A DNA stretch of 64,000 nucleotides from Streptomyces sp. NA04227 (GTDB taxonomy: Bacteria > Actinomycetota > Actinomycetes > Streptomycetales > Streptomycetaceae), in assembly GCF_013364195.1 (NCBI RefSeq), contig NZ_CP054918.1:5321001-5385000 (forward strand), read 5' to 3'. Shown one piece after another: positions 60,310 through 64,000 of this stretch. The notes below the pieces were generated by a model that was given only the letters and a program-made list of their open reading frames with translations, did no database searches and was not told the DNA's origin. Made by a program: the position numbers and the translations under genes. Position 1 is the first letter of the stretch, and each line of letters begins with the position of its first letter.

Positions 60310-60324
60310 TTTGCTGAGAGCAGA
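60310..60324. promoter_or_regulatory. PopR-box-like palindrome before the clpP operon
   Basis: TTTGCT-GAG-AGCAGA matches the 6-3-6 layout of the reported PopR site (TCTGCC, three bases, GGCAGA) with changes at three positions. An extra GGCAGA half-site overlaps at 60304-60309. About 100 bases upstream of the clpP start. Confidence 0.5.
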
Positions 60325-60452
60325 GGGCGCGGGAGGTGCGGAGGCCGGAGGTTCCCCCCGGCCGGACTCTTCCCTGGACGAGCCGCCGGAGGCGAGGGCA
60401 AGACTGCCAACACACCAGCCCTTCGGCGAAAGGGAGTTGAGAGACTTCCGCC

Positions 60453-60983
60453 ATGGGATCTTGGGGCACCTTGGGGCCGGCACTGTTGTCTCTCGCCGGT
60501 GTCGCGCTCGGCGCGAGCGGGTCGCTGTTCGGTCAGTACCTCGTCTCGCGGGCGAGCACCCGACAGGTCGAGGTGCAGGAAGCGGCCGCTCACCGCGCGG
60601 AACTCAAGGGCGCGGTGCTGAAGTTCCTGAGCGTTGCCGCACGGGTGGAGAAGGTCGCCTTCACGCGCGAGGACGGTGCGGCGGGTGACGAAGCCGCCGG
60701 TACGGAGGATCGCGACAACAGGGCCGGTGCCGCCCTCGGTCGACTCGACGAACTAGTCGACGCTGTGTGGCTCGCCCAGGCCGAGATCGACTTGGCCGCC
60801 AGGAGCGAGCCCCTGCGGGGCGCCACCTATCGGTATGCGTTCCGCCTCGCCGAGACGGCCCGAGGGGAAACGACCGACGCGTCCGAACTGCGCGGGCCGC
60901 AGGTCGAGTTCATGGATGCTGCTTATGGGGACATGTGGCCGGGGTTGCGACGGACGGACGGGCGTCCCGTCACGCCTCGGTGA
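60453..60983 (+). CDS. Small membrane-anchored protein of unknown function
   Basis: 176 residues. One N-terminal hydrophobic segment (about 8-32; LGPALLSLAGVALGASGSLFG), then a charged helical region with HRAELKGAVLKFLSVAARVEKVAF and LDELVDAVWLAQAEIDLAA, probably a coiled coil, and an unstructured tail. No family recognised; similar one-helix proteins occur widely in Streptomyces. It is divergent from the clpP operon, sharing a 240-base promoter region, so it could belong to the same response, but nothing shows this directly. Confidence 0.6.
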   Translation: MGSWGTLGPALLSLAGVALGASGSLFGQYLVSRASTRQVEVQEAAAHRAELKGAVLKFLSVAARVEKVAFTREDGAAGDEAAGTEDRDNRAGAALGRLDELVDAVWLAQAEIDLAARSEPLRGATYRYAFRLAETARGETTDASELRGPQVEFMDAAYGDMWPGLRRTDGRPVTPR

Positions 60984-61020
60984 GACGAACCTTCCGCCTT
61001 TGGACACACAGGGCGCCGCT

Positions 61021-62298
61021 TCACGCGTCGGATACCACCTCGGTCCCCTCCGGAACGCCCGTCGAGCGGCCGGTCCGGTCAAGCCTCTGCAGACGCTGAT
61101 GCCGCTCCGCCGCCACCCGGAGCAGCAGTTCCTTCAGCTCGTGCCGGGAGCGGCCACGGGTCTTGGTGGCATGGCAATTGGGGCACAGAGCGATCATCTG
61201 GCTCGGATGGTCACGTCCGCCCTGAGCCAGGTCCTCGATGTGGTCGACGTCCAGGATGGGCAGGCCTCGGTCGGTGCGGTCCTGGGGCTCGCCGGTGCAC
61301 CGCGGGTTCTCGCAATGGTCGCCACTGCGCCACAGGACCGCTCTGCGGGCGGCGGGCAACCGTAGCGGACTGTTCCTGCGTTCTTCCCGGCGTCCGGAGC
61401 CGTCGGCAGCCTCCCGATTCTCCGCCAGTTGGCACCAGCGGAGATACTGTGCGGCCGTCACCACGGGGTCGTCCTGCCCGCCGAGTTGCTGCTTCTCGTA
61501 GGCGTCTTCGGCATCCTCGACGACCGTCTCGAGGTCGAGACGGAGTTCCCGCAGCAGCCAGGACTCGTCGAGGCCGGTGAAGAAGCGGTCGGTAAGTGTG
61601 TCGATCAGCGAGGCTCTGGCGAGTCCGGAGACACGCAGCAGCTCGTACGCCGCCGTCGGGAGACCGCCCGTCGGCTGATGTTCCTCGAACCACCGACGCA
61701 ACTTGGCGTCCCCGTGGGCGACGGGAACCACTCCGGAATGACCCTCGAGCGTCCACAACCCCGCCTGGTAGAGCGCGAGTACTGGGTAGTCCGGGCGGGG
61801 TCTCTCGCCGCGCAGGCCATGGCGTCGCAACAGGTCGGTCAACGCCTCGTACGTCTCCTCCCAGCTCAATAGCCGCTGCTCGCCGCGCATCGCGCGGGCG
61901 GCGGCCCACAGCAGAGTGATCGGCTGATACAGGCGCGGCTCGGAGGAAGCACGATCCGGGGCGAGGACGCGCACCCGCTCGACGAGGCCATCCACAGTCG
62001 GTTCACCGATGGCGGCCAGGCGGACGACCTGATACCCGCGGTCAGCGAGGAGTTTGACGGCGTGATCGCGCCCGCCGGAGAACTCATTGGGAGCCAGCGG
62101 CCGTTGCCCCGGCAGGAAACCGTGGGCCGCTCCGACCACGGCCTTCGAGTCGTAGTGCCTGCCGTCCTTCACCAGGAAGTACGTCTTGGCCGGTTGGAAG
62201 TCGTACTGCGCCAGAAAGGAATCCCTCCCCAGCCGGTCGCACTCCGCGAGTGCCTGATCGATCTCTGTCCTGCCGATGTCACTCAACGCCACGACCAC
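61021..62298 (-). CDS. ScoMcrA-like HNH endonuclease, predicted phosphorothioate-DNA restriction
   Basis: 425 residues in three parts. 1) N-terminal head (about 1-95): QYDFQPAKTYFLVKDGRHYDSKAVVGAAHG, as in the ScoMcrA head domain. 2) Middle (about 120-225): YQPITLLWAAARAMRGE with WEETYEALTDLLRRHG and YPVLALYQAGLWTL, resembling the ScoMcrA sulfur-binding domain that reads phosphorothioate DNA. 3) C-terminal HNH nuclease (about 320-400): GDHCENPRCTG, LDVDHIEDLAQGGRDHPSQMIALCPNCHATKT with zinc Cys pairs and catalytic His. Together this predicts a type IV restriction enzyme against sulfur-modified DNA. The SRA-like domain of full ScoMcrA is absent, so this is a compact version. No dnd genes nearby. 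Confidence 0.8.
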   Translation of the reverse strand: MVVALSDIGRTEIDQALAECDRLGRDSFLAQYDFQPAKTYFLVKDGRHYDSKAVVGAAHGFLPGQRPLAPNEFSGGRDHAVKLLADRGYQVVRLAAIGEPTVDGLVERVRVLAPDRASSEPRLYQPITLLWAAARAMRGEQRLLSWEETYEALTDLLRRHGLRGERPRPDYPVLALYQAGLWTLEGHSGVVPVAHGDAKLRRWFEEHQPTGGLPTAAYELLRVSGLARASLIDTLTDRFFTGLDESWLLRELRLDLETVVEDAEDAYEKQQLGGQDDPVVTAAQYLRWCQLAENREAADGSGRREERRNSPLRLPAARRAVLWRSGDHCENPRCTGEPQDRTDRGLPILDVDHIEDLAQGGRDHPSQMIALCPNCHATKTRGRSRHELKELLLRVAAERHQRLQRLDRTGRSTGVPEGTEVVSDA

Positions 62299-62468
62299 AC
62301 GGTAACCGGGGGCTCTGACATCGCGAGTCCGATCTGCTTGCTGCGTCTCTCAACCGGCTTACCCGTACGACCTGTTGGCGGCATTGGTTCTGGCGGGTGC
62401 TGGCCGAAAAGCCAGGCTTGCCCGCGTGCTCCTGCCCCAGCAGGTTCGGCCGCGCCCGGTGCAGGGAA

Positions 62469-62501
62469 CCCCAGGATCAGAAGTGTGTGGCGATCCTGGG
62501 G
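62469..62501 (+). promoter_or_regulatory. Hairpin overlapping the ribosome site of the small membrane protein gene
   Basis: CCCCAGGATC and GATCCTGGGG form a perfect 10-bp stem with a 13-base loop, ending 10 bases before the GTG at 62512. Its 3' arm contains part of the G-rich ribosome site. Confidence 0.5.
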
Positions 62502-62511
62502 GGCGGGCTCG

Positions 62512-62931
62512 GTGACACAGCAGAGGAGTCAAGAACACGACGCCGAGACGATTGCCCTGCTCATGCGTGAGTACGACTCACTCCGGTGCGAGATCTCGGA
62601 GCGCGTGGCGGCGAGGATGCAGGTACTGGGATTCTCGGGCGTGATTGCCGCCCTCATCACCACAGGAGGGCTCTCCCCGCACGGGCCCAACCTTTATCTC
62701 GGCTGCCTCAGCCTCATCCTCGGTCTGGTCTGGCTGCGGGACACCAACTTGGGCATCCAGCGCATCAGTAGGCACCTTCGAGATGTCGAGGCAGAGGTGA
62801 ACCGTCTGTCGACGCGCGCCTACGGCAGCAGTCCCCTGTCGTGGGAAACAGCCCGGCACGAGAGCAGACGGACGGAGCGGCCCGCCTGGCGCTTCATCGG
62901 GCGCATCGGTGGTTGGACCACGCGTGACTGA
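62512..62931 (+). CDS. Small two-helix membrane protein
   Basis: 139 residues. A helical N-terminus (DAETIALLMREYDSLRCEISERVAARMQVLG) leads to two TM segments (about 45-62 and 66-83) and a charged helical tail with RHLRDVEAEVNRLS. The pattern resembles small membrane proteins encoded near defence or signalling genes, but no family can be named. The GTG start follows a G-rich tract within a hairpin. It is divergent from the HNH endonuclease with a 213-base gap. Confidence 0.6.
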   Translation: MTQQRSQEHDAETIALLMREYDSLRCEISERVAARMQVLGFSGVIAALITTGGLSPHGPNLYLGCLSLILGLVWLRDTNLGIQRISRHLRDVEAEVNRLSTRAYGSSPLSWETARHESRRTERPAWRFIGRIGGWTTRD

Positions 62932-62973
62932 CCAGTCCCTTGCATCTCGACGCGGTACGGGTGTAGCCGACAG

Positions 62974-63390
62974 ATGAGCGGCCGTCCCTTGTCGGCTCCT
63001 GCCTCCGGATCTGACGCTGAACTGGCGCCGCTCCGGCGCCACTTCCGTGCCCCTGCATCCCGCTTCGATGTGGGACCTGGCTGGCGGTCCCTGGTGCTGC
63101 GGTGCCATGAGGCGGTCGTTGCGGAGTTCCCCGAGTACGAGCTTCTGGCAGTGAAGCAGAAGTGGGCGGCCCTGGCGTTCCAGGCTTCTCCGCGGCCGTG
63201 GAAGCGGGGCGGGAACTGGACGCATGACGAGGCAGACAGGCTCCGTGCACTGGTGGCCGAATTCGCGGTCGCCAGCGAGCACGTCTGCGAACGCTGTGGC
63301 AATGCCGGAACGCTCCGTGAAACCCGGCCGATTGAGCTGACCCTCTGCGATGTGTGCGAGTCCGTCGTGGGGCCGGAAGGCCTCCTGTAG
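62974..63390 (+). CDS. Small protein with C-terminal zinc-ribbon-like Cys pairs
   Basis: 138 residues. WRSLVLRCHEAVVAEFPEYELLAVKQKWAALAFQA followed by VCERCGNAGTLR and LCDVCESVV matches, by memory, a widespread bacterial and phage family whose members have a W-LV-LHE..L....YE...K-KFG-L core and two CxxC pairs binding zinc. Function unknown. The ATG lies 42 bases after the membrane protein stop, so the two may be co-transcribed. It ends eight bases before the convergent gene at 63399. Confidence 0.65.
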   Translation: MSGRPLSAPASGSDAELAPLRRHFRAPASRFDVGPGWRSLVLRCHEAVVAEFPEYELLAVKQKWAALAFQASPRPWKRGGNWTHDEADRLRALVAEFAVASEHVCERCGNAGTLRETRPIELTLCDVCESVVGPEGLL

Positions 63391-63398
63391 GGGCTCGC

Positions 63399-63737
63399 TC
63401 AGCGCTTCAGGAAGCGAGGCTCCGGCCACGTGGTGATCGGCTCGCTGGACGCCGAGTAGATCTCCAGGAGCGAGAGATAACCGTCCTTGGTGAACACCAT
63501 GACCCCGGCGTCGTCCGGCACGGAGTACCAGGCATCTGCAGCCGGGTTCCCGTGCGCCGGGGCTGGTGGCACCGCCGCGCGGTCCACCGTCAGATCGACT
63601 GTCACACAGCCGCAACCGCACCGGTCCGTCACTCGCGCATGCGGAATCTGGGCGCGCAGAGCGCTGCTCACCGGATCGGGACCGGCAAGCAGCGAGTCCA
63701 GCGTCGCCGTCGCGTGGGGCGAGAGGGGTTCAGCCAT
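63399..63737 (-). CDS. Small protein translationally coupled to msrA
   Basis: 112 residues, soluble. The centre has [16 protein letters not shown], a three-Cys cluster that could bind metal, and the C-terminus has [18 protein letters not shown]. No family recognised. The ATG overlaps the msrA stop by eight bases (ATGGCTGA), so it is probably translated with msrA. The pairing hints at a redox- or metal-related role, but this is inference only. Confidence 0.6.
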   Translation of the reverse strand: MAEPLSPHATATLDSLLAGPDPVSSALRAQIPHARVTDRCGCGCVTVDLTVDRAAVPPAPAHGNPAADAWYSVPDDAGVMVFTKDGYLSLLEIYSASSEPITTWPEPRFLKR

Positions 63738-64000
63738 CGGCCTTCGCGACCCCGACCGGGCAGGACACCCCCGTCCCCCCAATCCCGCAGTACCCCGCCG
63801 GATTCTTGTCCAAATACTGCTGGTGGTATCCCTCCGCTACGAAAAACTCCCGGCCCTCGGCAGGCAAGATCTCCGTAGTGATCGTGCCGTGGCCCGAGCC
63901 GGTCAGGACCTCCTGGTAGCGGGTGCGGGAGGACTCGGCCGCCGTTGCCTGGGCGGGGGTGTGGGTGTAGATCGCCGAGCGGTACTGGGTGCCGACGTCG
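63730..64000 (-). CDS. msrA: Peptide methionine sulfoxide reductase MsrA, N-terminus beyond window
   Basis: Only the C-terminal 89 residues or so are visible, running off the right edge. [14 protein letters not shown], then [21 protein letters not shown] and [23 protein letters not shown] are hallmarks of MsrA, including the GYHQQYL segment and C-terminal resolving Cys residues. It reduces methionine-S-sulfoxide in proteins. The catalytic GCFWG Cys should lie upstream, outside the window. The stop overlaps the start of the small gene at 63737. Confidence 0.92.
   Translation of the reverse strand, partial: DVGTQYRSAIYTHTPAQATAAESSRTRYQEVLTGSGHGTITTEILPAEGREFFVAEGYHQQYLDKNPAGYCGIGGTGVSCPVGVAKADG

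Noticed and set aside
1..64000. CRISPR arrays, tRNA or rRNA genes, insertion sequences, integrases, attachment sites
   Set aside because: No regularly spaced repeats with unique spacers, no cloverleaf-like sequence, and no transposase or integrase motifs were seen while reading; a tRNAscan and IS search would settle it.

Overview
The window is high-GC, Streptomyces-like chromosomal DNA. The support is very strong GC bias at third codon positions, many GTG starts, Tat/Sec lipoproteins, NarL-type two-component systems, a PopR/ClgR-like regulator with paired ClpP genes, and an abundance of LacI, MarR and XRE regulators. It looks like core-plus-accessory chromosome: I see no prophage, insertion sequence, CRISPR array, tRNA or rRNA. 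About 46 protein genes are supported; the first (cell-surface polysaccharide transferase) and the last (msrA) are cut by the window ends.

Layout. 0-10 kb: M20 amidohydrolase, then a nucleoside uptake and salvage block (BMP lipoprotein, double-NBD ATPase, two permeases, cytidine deaminase, thymidine phosphorylase). Three of its promoters carry a related palindrome, which suggests one regulon. 10-15 kb: DUF4241 protein, AEC transporter, Rpn-like nuclease, acyl-CoA dehydrogenase and TesB thioesterase. 15-23 kb: a NarL-type two-component system next to three tandem S33/TAP lipoprotein hydrolases; the first two share a 37-bp promoter element. 23-32.5 kb: predicted phosphatase, agmatinase, class A beta-lactamase-like lipoprotein, a 1275-residue fused ABC exporter, a small secreted four-Cys protein and a secreted S37 peptidase. 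32.5-38.3 kb: Tat-exported GH3 glycosidase, sugar-isomerase-like protein, MarR-GNAT fusion with its own palindromic operator, and a LacI regulator. 38.7-42.6 kb: RecD2 helicase and citrate synthase, followed by a 766-bp gene-free interval full of inverted repeats. 43-47 kb: copper export (CopA and a CopZ-like chaperone) behind a CsoR-type operator, and a 64-residue HTH protein. 47-53.7 kb: inositol catabolism (TIM-barrel isomerase/dehydratase, iolC, iolB, iolD, mmsA). 53.8-60.2 kb: PopR-like regulator ending in LAA, OmpR two-component system, VanY-type carboxypeptidase, EEP-family membrane phosphohydrolase, and a two-gene clpP operon whose second product lacks the catalytic His. 60.4-64 kb: small membrane protein, a ScoMcrA-like HNH endonuclease predicted to cut phosphorothioate DNA, two small unknowns, a short protein overlapping msrA, and msrA.

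How parts work together. The nucleoside block imports nucleosides and converts them to bases plus (deoxy)ribose-1-phosphate. The iol genes take inositol intermediates towards acetyl-CoA or propionyl-CoA, which would feed the citrate synthase step. The two-component/S33 block reads as signal-controlled production of cell-surface peptidases. The PopR-like/ClpP block reads as a feedback-controlled accessory protease. Short tandem repeats with 9-, 12- or 18-nt units recur between 52 and 58 kb and in the Rpn-like gene, which is unusual and may mark hypervariable sites. All functional assignments are from motif recognition by eye; no database search was run.
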